DNA of 64,000 nt, taken from Candidatus Poribacteria bacterium (lineage in GTDB: Bacteria > Poribacteria > WGA-4E > WGA-3G). Positions within the stretch are counted from its first letter, which is position 1, and every line of letters begins with the position of its first letter. Below the pieces are notes generated by a model, which made no database searches, was not told the DNA's origin, and was given only the letters and a program-made list of their open reading frames with translations. Below, piece after piece: positions 42,430 through 51,857 of the stretch. The position numbers were made by a program, and so were the translations under genes. The stretch spans positions 1,322,856-1,386,855 of the forward strand of contig OY282374.1 of the NCBI GenBank assembly GCA_958295815.1, given 5' to 3'.

Positions 42430-45399
42430 TTACTTGCGTATCAATAGCTTTCGCGTCGCCGAGAAATCGCCTGCGGTGAGCGTATAGAAATACAGACCAC
42501 TTGCCACAGGTTCCCCCATCATATTTCTACCATCCCAATACGCTGCACGGCTGCGGCTCTGATACAGACCCGCGGGGAGATGTCCGAGTGATAGCGTCCG
42601 AACTAAAGCACCTTCCACACTATAGATCGTCAGTGTGACATCTGCGGAAGTCGCGAGCTGATAAGGTATCCACGTTTCGGGGTTGAACGGGTTCGGATAG
42701 TTTGCCAAGAGTGCGGTTGCTTTCGGCACCGTCTCTGTCTCTCTCAGTGGCGTTAGGAGACTTTGAAGCACAGCAAGTCCTTTTTGAAAACGCGCATCTG
42801 TCGGGTTGAGTTGCTTGGCTCGGTCAATCCATCGTTGGAGACTTTCGGTTGTGGATACAGACGCAGGTGCGGCGGCGGCGGCCTCAAGTGCGTCCAAAAC
42901 TACGATAATGTCCTCACGGTTCACTTCACCGTCGCCGTTGACATCCGCTGTAAGGTGTGAATCAACCCTACCAAAGTTCTCAGCGACGATGATAAGATCT
43001 AACACATCCACGACCCCATCACTGTTGACATCTGTCGCAGGCATAAACGCTGCGTAAAGGGTATAGTCGCCAGTTTTTTGCGCCTCACTTTCGACTTTGA
43101 TGTAATATGTCCCGGGTTCCACAACCTGTTCTATTCTGAAATTTAATGCTTCAGTCCCGTTTTCATCAGCATTGGTTGCGAATGTGGTGCCTTCACTGTT
43201 TTGCAAGGCACCTATCGTCTCAAGGGTGCCTGTCGTTGTCGTCCAAAGTGTGAGTTGCCCCCGCACCTCTATTGGGACACTGAAGTAATCCACATCATTG
43301 CCGGGGTCTATTTTTGCTGTGAGGGATCCACCCAACAGCAGCGCTGTCGCTTCAACCAGTGTATTGCTATGGTCAACGGATGTGATGTTCCACAACAACA
43401 CCGTGCCATCATCACTCCCACTTGCGACTGTTTTGCCACCCGGACTAAACGCGACACTATTGACAGCAGCGGTATGTCCCTGAAGTCTGCCCATTCCGGT
43501 CTGCGTCGCAACATCCCACAAACGCACCGTGCCATCATCACTCCCACTGACGATTGTTTTGCCATCCGGATTGAACGACACACTATTGACCCACCCGGTA
43601 TGTCCCTGAAGTCTACCGATTTCTGTCCGTGTCTCCACATCCCATATACGCACCGTGCCGTCATGACTCCCACTGACGATTGTTTTGCCATCCGGGCTGA
43701 ACGCTACACTTTTGATCCACCCGGTATGTCCGTCAAGTCTACCTATTTCTGTCCGCGTATCCACATCCCACAAACGCACCGTGGCATCAACACTCCCCGC
43801 AGTTGCGAGGGTGCGTCCATCTGGACTGAATGCTACACTTTTGACCGCCCCGATATGCCCCCAGAGTATGCCTATTTCCGTATCCGTATCCACATCCCAG
43901 AAACGCACAAATTCGTACAGTCCGGGATAAGCAACTCCAAGAATAGCAAGCGTGTGTCCATCTGGACTGAAAACAGCAGTACTGACCCAGTTGCCCGGTA
44001 TCTCAAGCGTGCCTATTTCTGTGTACGTAGCAGCATCCCGCAAACATATTACCTGCTGCCCACACCTACTTAAGATTGTTTTTCCATCCGGGCTGAACGC
44101 TACATTTTTGTTACCAAACGATCTGGACCCCGTGTAGCTCCTGTCCCCCCAAGGATAAGTAAGTGTGTCTATTTCCGTCAGCGTCGCAACATCCCACATA
44201 CGAAGGAAGTAAGACCCCTGAAATTCTTTTGGGTCGTCACTTGCTGCGATTGTTTTTCCATCCGGACTGAACGATACACTCAAGATAGCATCGGTATGCC
44301 CCACAAGTATGGTGTGTATATTTTCTGCTTGCGCAGCAACAACCCACAAGACTTCCCATGTCGTATGTTCAAAGACGAGAAATTCAAAGAAGTTATATCT
44401 GCTTGTTATGGTCTGTGTCTCCACATCCCAGAAACGCACGTTGTAGCCCACCCACGTAGACATCCCTGCGATTGTCTGACCGTCCGGGCTGAACGATACC
44501 CTCAAGAACGGGCGGGTTCCCTCAAGTCTGCCGATTTCTGCGCGTGTCTCCACATCCCAGAAACGCACACTGTTGTCATCACTCCCACTTGCGATTGTTT
44601 TGCCATCCGGACTAAAAACAACACTATTGACAACAGCGGTATGCCCTTGAAGTCTGCCTATTTCTGTTCGCGTGGACACATCCCAGAAACGCACAGTGCC
44701 ATCATGACTCCCACTTACAATTGTTTTGGCATCCGGACTGAAAGAGACACTACTGACATATCCGGTATGCCCTTGAAGTCTGCCTATTTCTGTTTGCTTG
44801 GACACATTCCAGAAACGCACGGTGTCGTCCTGACCCCCACTTGCGAGGATGCGACCATCCGGACTGAACGATACACTCTCTACCGTCCCGGTATGTCTCT
44901 GAAGTGTGTGTATTTGCGTCTGTGTCTCCACATGCCATAAACGTAGGGTTTGATCATCATCCCGACTTGCGAGGGTGCGTCCATCCGGACTGAAAAATAT
45001 AGTATTTGGTCCCCCTGTATGTCCCTCAAGAGTTCCTATTTCAGTCTGTGTCACAACATCCCATAAACGCAGGGTGTTGTCATTACTTCCACTGGCGAGG
45101 GTGCCTCCATCTGGACTGAACGCTACACGATCTACCGCCCCGGTATGCCCGGTGAGCAGTGCAAGTGCTTCGCGTGTTTGTACATCATAAATCCATATAC
45201 CGATCTGACTCGCCACAGCAAGCAACGCCCCATCTGATGAGCACGTTATATCATTAATCCCGCCTTTACCGAGCCGCGCTTTGGCACCTTCTGGTAGCCC
45301 CCACTGCGTGTAAGGTTCATTTTCAGCAGTCGTGCTGGATACATATAGAAACATTGAAACAATCAAGAACATCAGACTCAAGAATACGGTGGAGGTCAT
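42430..45399 (-). CDS. Secreted WD40-repeat protein with PPC, dockerin-like and sorting domains
   Basis: 989 residues. A signal peptide (about 1-25) leads to about 14 WD40 repeats (units of the form FSPDGKTIVSGSHDGTVRFW and TEIGRLQGHT), enough for two propellers. A PPC-type beta domain (about 670-760) and two dockerin-like calcium loops (DVNSDGVVDVLDL and DVNGDGEVNREDI) follow. A linker leads to the sorting domain from NYPNPFNPETW to KLLIRK. AGGAG lies six bases before the ATG. Several repeats are near-identical at the DNA level, a sign of recent repeat expansion. Likely a surface binding protein. Confidence 0.85.
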   Translation of the reverse strand: MTSTVFLSLMFLIVSMFLYVSSTTAENEPYTQWGLPEGAKARLGKGGINDITCSSDGALLAVASQIGIWIYDVQTREALALLTGHTGAVDRVAFSPDGGTLASGSNDNTLRLWDVVTQTEIGTLEGHTGGPNTIFFSPDGRTLASRDDDQTLRLWHVETQTQIHTLQRHTGTVESVSFSPDGRILASGGQDDTVRFWNVSKQTEIGRLQGHTGYVSSVSFSPDAKTIVSGSHDGTVRFWDVSTRTEIGRLQGHTAVVNSVVFSPDGKTIASGSDDNSVRFWDVETRAEIGRLEGTRPFLRVSFSPDGQTIAGMSTWVGYNVRFWDVETQTITSRYNFFEFLVFEHTTWEVLWVVAAQAENIHTILVGHTDAILSVSFSPDGKTIAASDDPKEFQGSYFLRMWDVATLTEIDTLTYPWGDRSYTGSRSFGNKNVAFSPDGKTILSRCGQQVICLRDAATYTEIGTLEIPGNWVSTAVFSPDGHTLAILGVAYPGLYEFVRFWDVDTDTEIGILWGHIGAVKSVAFSPDGRTLATAGSVDATVRLWDVDTRTEIGRLDGHTGWIKSVAFSPDGKTIVSGSHDGTVRIWDVETRTEIGRLQGHTGWVNSVSFNPDGKTIVSGSDDGTVRLWDVATQTGMGRLQGHTAAVNSVAFSPGGKTVASGSDDGTVLLWNITSVDHSNTLVEATALLLGGSLTAKIDPGNDVDYFSVPIEVRGQLTLWTTTTGTLETIGALQNSEGTTFATNADENGTEALNFRIEQVVEPGTYYIKVESEAQKTGDYTLYAAFMPATDVNSDGVVDVLDLIIVAENFGRVDSHLTADVNGDGEVNREDIIVVLDALEAAAAAPASVSTTESLQRWIDRAKQLNPTDARFQKGLAVLQSLLTPLRETETVPKATALLANYPNPFNPETWIPYQLATSADVTLTIYSVEGALVRTLSLGHLPAGLYQSRSRAAYWDGRNMMGEPVASGLYFYTLTAGDFSATRKLLIRK

Positions 45400-45458
45400 C
45401 AGAAACTCCTATTTATCTCATTATTTTCTGAATCCCAAACTTCTGATAAATAAGGGAC

Positions 45459-45503
45459 TCACACCAATATCAAAAACATAGGTAAACAAACTCCGAGTTT
45501 CAT
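45459..45503 (-). pseudogene. Relic of the small lipoprotein
   Basis: Reads MKLGVCLPMFLILV-stop, the same start as the 41-residue lipoprotein at 39361-39486 (MKLAVCLLTVILVGC), but it ends before the lipobox cysteine. GGAG-like sequence is upstream. It lies between the LamG gene and the WD40 gene. Confidence 0.45.
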
Positions 45504-45519
45504 CTGTAATTGAATCTCC

Positions 45520-46290
45520 TCAATCGCAACAGTGTTTCAGCGCTGCCCAAGTCGTCGTGAGTTTCGCGGCAGGTTCGACGGGTGTGAGAATAAAATCATT
45601 AATACCGTCCTCGAAGGTTCTTCTGACATCATCCGCCGTGACCGCGACATTGCCGATAAATATCTCATCAATAAGTCCTCTGAAGGGAGGTCTACCGATA
45701 ATAACAGGAGCAGTATTTGTTCCTGGTTTTTCCGCCATCCTTTTGTCGTTGTCAAGCTCCCCATCGATATAGATGCGTTCAACCGTCCCGTCATAGGTGA
45801 AAGCGACATGATGCCAATCTCCATCAGCAATTGTCGCATGGCTGTTAAAATTTCCCATACATCGACCGGCGCAAAACGAACAATGCAAGCGTTCTCCCTC
45901 GGTGTGAACATACATCGCATAGTTGCGATACGGATGGGCATCCTTACCCACTATCATTCGGTAGCCCGATAGTATATCTTCGATATTCACCCATGCCATG
46001 AGCGTAAAAGTCGGGGTCGAAAACCTATCATGGTGTGGAACTACGATTTGGTCGTCTTCAGTAAAAGAAAGTGCCTTGGCGAATTGACCCTCTACAACTT
46101 CAGGACGTCCCTTAACTTCACCGTCATGTCCGTTGCCTGAAGCGTCCTTGACGACATTGTTGTTAATGCCTTCATCGAAAAGCCAAATGCCTATAATCGT
46201 ATCTCTATCAACTGCTGTATAAACAGGGACAGCGACCCAGAGACAGGCTATGATGGAAACAAACGAAAAGAGTTGCTTGTGAATTTTCAT
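45520..46290 (-). CDS. Secreted LamG/concanavalin-like domain protein
   Basis: 256 residues. A signal peptide (about 1-26) precedes GIWLFDEGINNNVVKDASGN (about 33-52), the usual start of a LamG jelly roll. The domain continues with GQFAKALSF, MAWVNIE, WHHVAFTYDG and RIYIDGELD to GLIDEIFIGNVAVTADDVR. LamG domains bind carbohydrate or protein ligands. It starts 11 bp after the stop of the WD40 gene upstream, so the two are probably co-expressed. It lacks the sorting domain of its neighbours. A broken copy lies at 49522-49866. Confidence 0.83.
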   Translation of the reverse strand: MKIHKQLFSFVSIIACLWVAVPVYTAVDRDTIIGIWLFDEGINNNVVKDASGNGHDGEVKGRPEVVEGQFAKALSFTEDDQIVVPHHDRFSTPTFTLMAWVNIEDILSGYRMIVGKDAHPYRNYAMYVHTEGERLHCSFCAGRCMGNFNSHATIADGDWHHVAFTYDGTVERIYIDGELDNDKRMAEKPGTNTAPVIIGRPPFRGLIDEIFIGNVAVTADDVRRTFEDGINDFILTPVEPAAKLTTTWAALKHCCD

Positions 46291-46301
46291 TTCAAAGGTC
46301 T

Positions 46302-48863
46302 TTACTTCCTTATCAGCATCTTTCGCGTGGCGGTGAAGTCGCCTGCTGTGAGTGTATAGAAATAGACACCACTTGCGACGGGTTCACCGACAGCGTTTCT
46401 GCCATCCCAATACGCCGCACGGTTACGGCTCTGATACATACCTGCAGCCTGATGTCCAAGTGCTAATGTACGGACAACTTGTCCGTTGAGTGCATAGATC
46501 GTCAGTCTGACATCCGCAGGTTTTGAGAGTTGATAAGGTATCCACGTCTCTGGGTTGAAAGGGTTGGGATAGTTGGCAAGGAGTGCCGTCTCTTTGGGTA
46601 TCAACAATGCTAAGAGACTTTTTAGCTTCGCGATGCCCTCGCGGAAGGCGATAGAACCGTCATTTTCAAGTTCTGCTTGGGCTATCCATGCTCGGACTAT
46701 CGCCGGATTCAATTCCGTCTCGTTTATTCCAACAAGAGATGGTGCAGCTGCGTCGCTGGGTTCACCCATGTTCTGAGCGACAAGAATCAGATCCAAGACG
46801 TTGATAACGCCATCACTATTGACATCGGCATAAATAGGATACCCAGATTTACGCATCGCTCTGGCAACGCTCACGAGGTCTAAGACGTTGATAACGCCAT
46901 CATCATTGACATCTCTGCGGTCATGAGGTTGAGTTGTGAAGTTGAGGGGATCGTATTCCCATAGAAGCACGATATCCGTAGACGCACTCGCGAGTGTGTT
47001 GCCATCCGGCGAGAACGCTAAATCGATCACACGAGATCTATATCCACGAAGTGTCTGTAAATGCGTACCACTCTCGACATCCCAAAAGTCGATGGCACCG
47101 GAGCGATCCCCACTCACCAATACATTGCCATCCGGCGAAAACGCCAGGCTCAACACAGCATCGATCAAACCTGGAACGATTGTACGTAAATGTGAAGGTG
47201 TCTCGTCCCAGGTACGGCTAGGCGCGGTGCTTTCATCGATAATCGTGCGTCGGATTGTTTCACTCGTTATCTCCCATAAACGTATGACACCTTTTGTGTC
47301 CCCACTTGCGAGTATGCGTCCATCAGGTGAAAAAGCGAGGCTGACATATACAGAGTGACTCCATGCCGGCGGATCCAGGAAATATAACTGTTCACCTGTT
47401 TGAACATCATAGATAAATATCCAGCCCTCATTTAACGCTCCACCCGCCAGCATCTGACCGTCTGGACTAAACGCCCCCACTGAAAGAGATGCTGGTTTAC
47501 CTCCGCCCTCTACAAATCTGTCAACTTCACCCGTTTCGTTATTAACAATACCAAGGGTTGTCATTGGTGTCAGCAGTGTCGGCGGTGCACTGATTTCATG
47601 TACAAGCCTGCCAGTGTCCGTGTCCACAAGACGGATCTGACCGTCTCGGACTTCTGCGTAGATTTTCAAGTCCGGAGAAAAGAACACATCATAACCGGCA
47701 AGAATCGTTCGCACCGGCAGACCGGTATCGACATCTATAAAACTCACAGTGCGTTCCCCACCAGGAAGTGCCAGTAGTCCATCTGGTGAGAATACCATCC
47801 CTGTCCCTGGACTGCCAACGACACTGCCAATGACTCGCCTTAACAGGGTCTGTGTCTCGACATCCCATAATGTTGCCATCACGGAGTCCGTTGCAAGCGT
47901 TTCTCCATCCGGCGAAAATGCTATACTCTTAATATGGCGTGTATGTCCTTCAATGACGGCGACAGCTCCTGTAAAGATAGTATTTCTATTGTTAATATCA
48001 AAAATACGGACCGTTCCATCATCACCAGCGATCGCAACGTGTCGTCCATCCGGCGAAAATTCTGGATTATTAAAAATATGAAGTGTATTACTTCCACCCT
48101 CCGGCGCAAATGTATCAGATACATGAAGTGTAGTACTTCCACTTGGATAGACGATTAAACAACATATTATCGAGTAGAGGTACTCACCTGTGTTGACGTT
48201 AAACAAATTAATGAAAATGGTATCTCTTTCCCACGCCGCAATCAGATCGCTATTCGGAACTCTATGCCAGTGTTCGTAGCCTTGATAGGTGCCATCATCA
48301 TCTAAAAACGGCGGATCAGGAATAGACGGGACTAACGGTTCGTCTTCTATCGGGATATTTTCAATATGCTCGCCGGTTTCTACATCCCATACATCTACAG
48401 ATTCATCAAACCAATTCTGCATCATGACAGATGTATCATCAGCACTGAACCAGAACCGTCCAAGGGCGCTATCTGAAGTTGTACGGAATGTATACAAGAG
48501 TTGCCATGTCTGTGTATCCCAAAGATAGGCAATTCCCTCGGTGTGGACACCGCTAAGCATCCGTTTGCTATCCGAACTGAATTCTACACCCACAACTTGC
48601 CCTGGATGTCCTGCTAAAACGGAAACAGACTGATAAGTTTCGGTTTCATAAATCCACACAATGCCTGCCCCTGTCGCAACAACAAGATGCTTGTTATCTG
48701 GAGAGTATTGCATGTGAAAAACGGCGCCTTTACCTAAATGCGCTTTCGCACCGATGGGTAGAAGCAATTGTACCGAACTTTGAGGTTCTGAAAATTGAGC
48801 AAATGGCTCTGTCGTCAAGCACACGCAGAAAGTTAGGACGAAACCGAAAATAAAACGTTTCAT
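46302..48863 (-). CDS. Secreted WD40-repeat protein with dockerin-like and sorting domains
   Basis: 853 residues. A signal peptide (about 1-22) leads to WD40-type repeats with many degenerate units (FSPDGRHVAIAGDDGTVRIF, FSPDGNVLVSGDRSGAIDFW). Two dockerin-like loops (DVNDDGVINVLDL, DVNSDGVINVLDL) and the C-terminal sorting domain, from NYPNPFNPETWIPYQL to KMLIRK, follow. AAAGGAG lies before the ATG. It is a diverged paralogue of the 989-residue protein, without the PPC domain. Probably a surface-exposed binding protein. Confidence 0.85.
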   Translation of the reverse strand: MKRFIFGFVLTFCVCLTTEPFAQFSEPQSSVQLLLPIGAKAHLGKGAVFHMQYSPDNKHLVVATGAGIVWIYETETYQSVSVLAGHPGQVVGVEFSSDSKRMLSGVHTEGIAYLWDTQTWQLLYTFRTTSDSALGRFWFSADDTSVMMQNWFDESVDVWDVETGEHIENIPIEDEPLVPSIPDPPFLDDDGTYQGYEHWHRVPNSDLIAAWERDTIFINLFNVNTGEYLYSIICCLIVYPSGSTTLHVSDTFAPEGGSNTLHIFNNPEFSPDGRHVAIAGDDGTVRIFDINNRNTIFTGAVAVIEGHTRHIKSIAFSPDGETLATDSVMATLWDVETQTLLRRVIGSVVGSPGTGMVFSPDGLLALPGGERTVSFIDVDTGLPVRTILAGYDVFFSPDLKIYAEVRDGQIRLVDTDTGRLVHEISAPPTLLTPMTTLGIVNNETGEVDRFVEGGGKPASLSVGAFSPDGQMLAGGALNEGWIFIYDVQTGEQLYFLDPPAWSHSVYVSLAFSPDGRILASGDTKGVIRLWEITSETIRRTIIDESTAPSRTWDETPSHLRTIVPGLIDAVLSLAFSPDGNVLVSGDRSGAIDFWDVESGTHLQTLRGYRSRVIDLAFSPDGNTLASASTDIVLLWEYDPLNFTTQPHDRRDVNDDGVINVLDLVSVARAMRKSGYPIYADVNSDGVINVLDLILVAQNMGEPSDAAAPSLVGINETELNPAIVRAWIAQAELENDGSIAFREGIAKLKSLLALLIPKETALLANYPNPFNPETWIPYQLSKPADVRLTIYALNGQVVRTLALGHQAAGMYQSRNRAAYWDGRNAVGEPVASGVYFYTLTAGDFTATRKMLIRK

Positions 48864-48891
48864 AAGTCTCCTTTATTTACGAATAATAGAC

Positions 48892-48900
48892 ATTATAACA
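48892..48900 (-). promoter_or_regulatory. Extended -10 of the WD40 gene promoter
   Basis: On the minus strand TGTTATAAT, 28 bp upstream of the ATG at 48863. No good -35 at 17 bp is present; the TG extension may compensate. It gives a leader of about 22 bases with AAAGGAG. Confidence 0.4.
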
Positions 48901-49521
48901 GTTTAATCTTCAAGTGCTGGATAGACCCAAGGTCTAAAGTAAAATATAATGATATGTGAACGGGACACCAAAAGATCCCTGAACCCATAAAAACAGTCGG
49001 CAGGTTATGATAAAAAACATTCTATAGGTATACATGACTTTATAGTAAAGCCCATAATTACCCATACACTTATAGAAGACGGGGTTAGAAACCCCGCCAG
49101 CGAATGAGAGGGTTATTGCTACGTGAAGTGTTCACATATTTTCGGACTTTACTATATTATTCACTTACCCACTAACTAAAGCACGTGACCGGCGCGAAGA
49201 TTGATAAATGGTGGAAACCGGGCAACAGCACCTAAAAACCTACAGCCGTAGACGACACGATACTATTTTAAAATAATACTTACATCATGATAAACTATAT
49301 CTCATATATAATTTTTTATGAACAGTTATGACTAAGTGTATATAGCAAATTCCATGCCATTGCCCTCAATAAAACGCCATAGCTACATTATACCGCTACT
49401 GATAGTTCGATACGAATCCCTGAAACATCAGCAAACATATAGGTTTCAAGATGATCCGAAGCGTTATCCTTTCTCAAGAAAACTATTTTCGCGAGAAAGT
49501 AGTAGAATCTCTCTGCGATTG
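48901..49521. other. Non-coding stretch with MITE copy 2
   Basis: No gene apart from the MITE-like element at 49041-49156. The rest (about 49160-49500) shows no recognisable family, promoter or repeat by eye. Confidence 0.4.
49041..49156. mobile_element. MITE-like element, copy 2 (116 bp)
   Basis: Ends TATAGTAAAGCCC (49041-49053) and GGACTTTACTATA (49144-49156). The centre is ACGGGGTTAGAAACCCCG, a less perfect form of the hairpin in copy 1. Length equals copy 1. The internal sequence is similar throughout (TTATTG, ATATTTTC shared at the same offsets), showing common origin. Confidence 0.75.
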
Positions 49522-49866
49522 TCAAGGCGCAAAAATTGCATAATAAAACACAAAAATTGTAGGGTAAGGAACATAAATTAATCCATTAATGTATGCGCGA
49601 TAACTAAGAAATGCGCGAAACTTCTGTTGCTGATATTTATTAAATTGTTGGGACTCGAAAAGGATGAGTATCCGGTCTTCAAAGTACTCAATGGGGATGT
49701 CATCATTCCCATTACCAGATGCGTCCTTGACGTCATCGCTGATGCCTTCATCGAAAAGCCAAATGCCTATAACAGTATCTATATCAACTTTGGTATCAGT
49801 AGGAATGGCGACACCGACACGGGCTATGATGGAAACAAACGAAAAGAGTTGCTTGTGAATTTTCAT
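49522..49866 (-). pseudogene. Truncated duplicate of the LamG gene
   Basis: The first 57 codons follow the intact LamG gene (MKIHKQLFSFVSIIARVGVA, then GIWLFDEGI and VKDASGNGND). The frame then leaves the family and runs to an unrelated stop in AT-rich DNA. The 5-prime flank also matches the intact locus, including the end of the neighbouring gene. It encodes a signal peptide and about 30 residues of the domain, so it is unlikely to work. Confidence 0.75.
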
Positions 49867-49877
49867 TTCAAAGGTCT

Positions 49878-49946
49878 TTACTTCCTTATCAACATCTTTC
49901 GCGTGGCGGTGTATTCACCAGCCTTAAGCGTATAGAAATAGATACC
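49878..49946 (-). pseudogene. Relic of the C-terminal sorting domain
   Basis: Reads GIYFYTLKAGEYTATRKMLI then RK-stop, the last 22 residues of the sorting domain, with nothing of the gene body upstream. It sits at the same distance from the LamG relic as the real gene end does at 46302, so both relics came from one duplication of that junction. Confidence 0.75.
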
Positions 49947-50300
49947 AAAGGATCATATCCAGATCGCTCATCGTCGTCGGGATTGGGTCGCGTGTCGGTT
50001 GTGGGGATGGACGGTGCAGTTGGGTAGGATGATGTAGCGGATAATGCGAAACTGGGATTGCTCGTGCTGCGGGAATCACGGTATGAATGCCGTGTGGCAT
50101 TCACGGGGGAAGGGTGGTGGGCCAGTCGGGTTCAGGCACCAGAAGGCGTGGGCATCAAGTATAGTGTGTCTTGTGCTCTTTTACGCGCCATCACCGCTGG
50201 CGAGGTGTTTTTGATAGGGTGTTTCCCTCCTAACCTCGCCTCTCAAAGTGGAAAAATAATTCTAAAATCTATCATAAATGATCTTGGTATTGGTTGACCT
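49947..50300. other. Non-coding stretch with hairpin
   Basis: No gene recognised; Pro/Thr-rich frames on the minus strand here have no start site or family. A perfect 8-bp hairpin TGAATGCC-GTGT-GGCATTCA lies at 50084-50103. Confidence 0.4.
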
Positions 50301-50639
50301 TTAAGATGCGGATTGTGCCTCAAGCCATGCCTTAATTTTCCATTCTTCGATCGTCCAGTTGGCGTTTTCATCGGCGATGGTCGCGATGACTTGTTGGGTA
50401 AAAGCGCGATAGTGTCGCAAGGCTGTTTTCTCATCGTTGGTCACTTCCAACAAAACACCCAAAGCGAGTTGCGCACATCCGCTGTCAGGATAACCCCAAT
50501 TAAACCCATCCGGGTTGTGATTTTTCACGGCTTGCGATCGGTCGGGTTTCAATATTTGGACGTTGCGGTTCACATCTGTAATTACTACTTCATGCCTGAA
50601 TGGGTATTGCTGTGCTATTCCTCTAAATGTTCTATTCAT
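50301..50639 (-). CDS. DUF6166-like protein
   Basis: 112 residues. FNWGYPDSGCAQLALGVLLE (about 46-65) followed by VTNDEKTALRHYRAFTQQVI matches the pattern I associate with DUF6166, small proteins of unknown function common on mobile and accessory DNA. The N-terminal MNRTFRGIAQQYPFRHEVVI region would be the variable part. AAGGAG lies upstream of the ATG. It is isolated between relics and a 430-bp gap. Confidence 0.65.
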   Translation of the reverse strand: MNRTFRGIAQQYPFRHEVVITDVNRNVQILKPDRSQAVKNHNPDGFNWGYPDSGCAQLALGVLLEVTNDEKTALRHYRAFTQQVIATIADENANWTIEEWKIKAWLEAQSAS

Positions 50640-51068
50640 TGATAAAATCTCCTTACGAGTTGTAAATAATAAATTAAGCCGTGTGGCGGTGCGCTGATTC
50701 TAAAATTGGCTTGTGTTATTGGACTGCAGCGCGTCTCATGGAACACCGCGACGGTCTCGGGTATGATGTGTATCCAGTGAGGCATTTGAAAAACGCCGTT
50801 CCTGTGTATTAGTAGATCATCATATTTTCTTACGAATTATTGCGCGTGTGGGTTACCATATTCGTCGGTTACGGTGTGTTTTCGAGCTTTCTTATGCATT
50901 CGGAATGGATGTGTGCCTCGCCTTTTTACAGCGAATTGACGTCTTTTGGGATGGGAAGGTATGATTTTCGCGTGTGATGCTGTGGGTTGTAGAGGGGCTT
51001 GAAGCTGGTTTTGTCGGGATTGGGAGATTTAGTCTGATTAATTACGCTTGCGTTTCAGGACATTAGAT
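50640..51068. other. Non-coding stretch between the DUF6166-like gene and pdxH
   Basis: No gene, repeat or hairpin recognised on either strand. It marks the return from accessory to core genes. Confidence 0.4.
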
Positions 51069-51713
51069 TCACGGCGAGAGGCGCGTCATCTCCCATGTGC
51101 GATCAGGTTGTAGTGTATAGCAGAGACGGTCGTGAAGTCGACTCGGACAACCTTGCCAGAATTCAAATAGGTTCGGCACAAGCCGGTACCCACCCCAATG
51201 CGGTGGACGCTGAATTTTATCAGGTGAATGCGTCTGTTCTGCGCGTTGGAAACCTTCTGTGAGGTGTTCCCGACTGCTGATAACAAGGCTTTGGCGTTCT
51301 GTCCACACGGCAAGTTGACTGCTCACGGGACGACTTGCGAAATAGGTATCTGATTCTTCCGCGCTCATTTTTTCAACGATGCCAGTACTTCGGACCTGTC
51401 GGTCGAGTTCACGCCAATAAAACACCAAGGCAGCGTTCGGGTTCTCGGCGAGTTCTTTCCCTTTTTGACTTTCATAGTCGGTGTAGAAGCAGAAACCTTT
51501 TGCGTCAAAGCCTCTGAGAACTACCATTCGTGCGGAGGGGATACCTTGTGGTGTAGCGGTTGCTAATGTCATCGCGTCTGGCAGATCGAGTTTAGCGTCA
51601 ACGGCATCTGCAAACCATTTTTCAAACTGTTCAAATGGATCGGATGAGGCGTTTTGCTCAAGCAGGTTTCCGTCGTGGGCGTTATATTCTCTGCGGAGTT
51701 TATTGCTGTCCAT
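51069..51713 (-). CDS. pdxH: Pyridoxamine/pyridoxine 5-phosphate oxidase
   Basis: 214 residues, the usual length. PSARMVVLRGFDAKGFCFYT (about 54-73), the FMN-binding segment SQKGKELAENPNAALVFYW (about 78-96) and the C-terminal LVPNLFEFWQGCPSRLHDRL with the conserved tryptophan and arginines are all present. It makes pyridoxal 5-phosphate, the cofactor of the GcvP enzyme encoded 3 kb upstream. A tandem repeat lies in the 144-bp gap before it. No clear ribosome site. Confidence 0.93.
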   Translation of the reverse strand: MDSNKLRREYNAHDGNLLEQNASSDPFEQFEKWFADAVDAKLDLPDAMTLATATPQGIPSARMVVLRGFDAKGFCFYTDYESQKGKELAENPNAALVFYWRELDRQVRSTGIVEKMSAEESDTYFASRPVSSQLAVWTERQSLVISSREHLTEGFQRAEQTHSPDKIQRPPHWGGYRLVPNLFEFWQGCPSRLHDRLCYTLQPDRTWEMTRLSP

Positions 51714-51723
51714 AATTAGAGTT

Positions 51724-51850
51724 AATGTCCTATATTGGTGTCGGGGTTACAAACCCCTCCCACTTTTATGGGTGTTCATGATTAGCGTATAATGTCCTAC
51801 AGGTGTCGGGGTTACAAACCCCTCCACTTTTATCGGTGTTTATAGTTATG
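51724..51850. repeat. Tandem pair of about 60-bp units between trkH and pdxH
   Basis: Unit 1 (51724-51784) and unit 2 (51791-51850) share AATGTCCTA, GGTGTCGGGGTTACAAACCC and ACTTTTAT-GGTGTT, with a 67-bp period. Each holds the palindrome GGGGTT-ACA-AACCCC (51743-51757, 51808-51822). The same core is the centre of MITE copy 1. Confidence 0.75.
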
Positions 51851-51857
51851 GTAATGT

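Noticed and set aside
43201..44073. Long plus-strand frame opposite the WD40 gene
   Set aside because: It mirrors the repeated codons of the minus-strand WD40 units and has no independent signal.
50058..50297. 79-codon plus-strand frame
   Set aside because: No family, no ribosome site; it runs through a hairpin in a relic-rich stretch.
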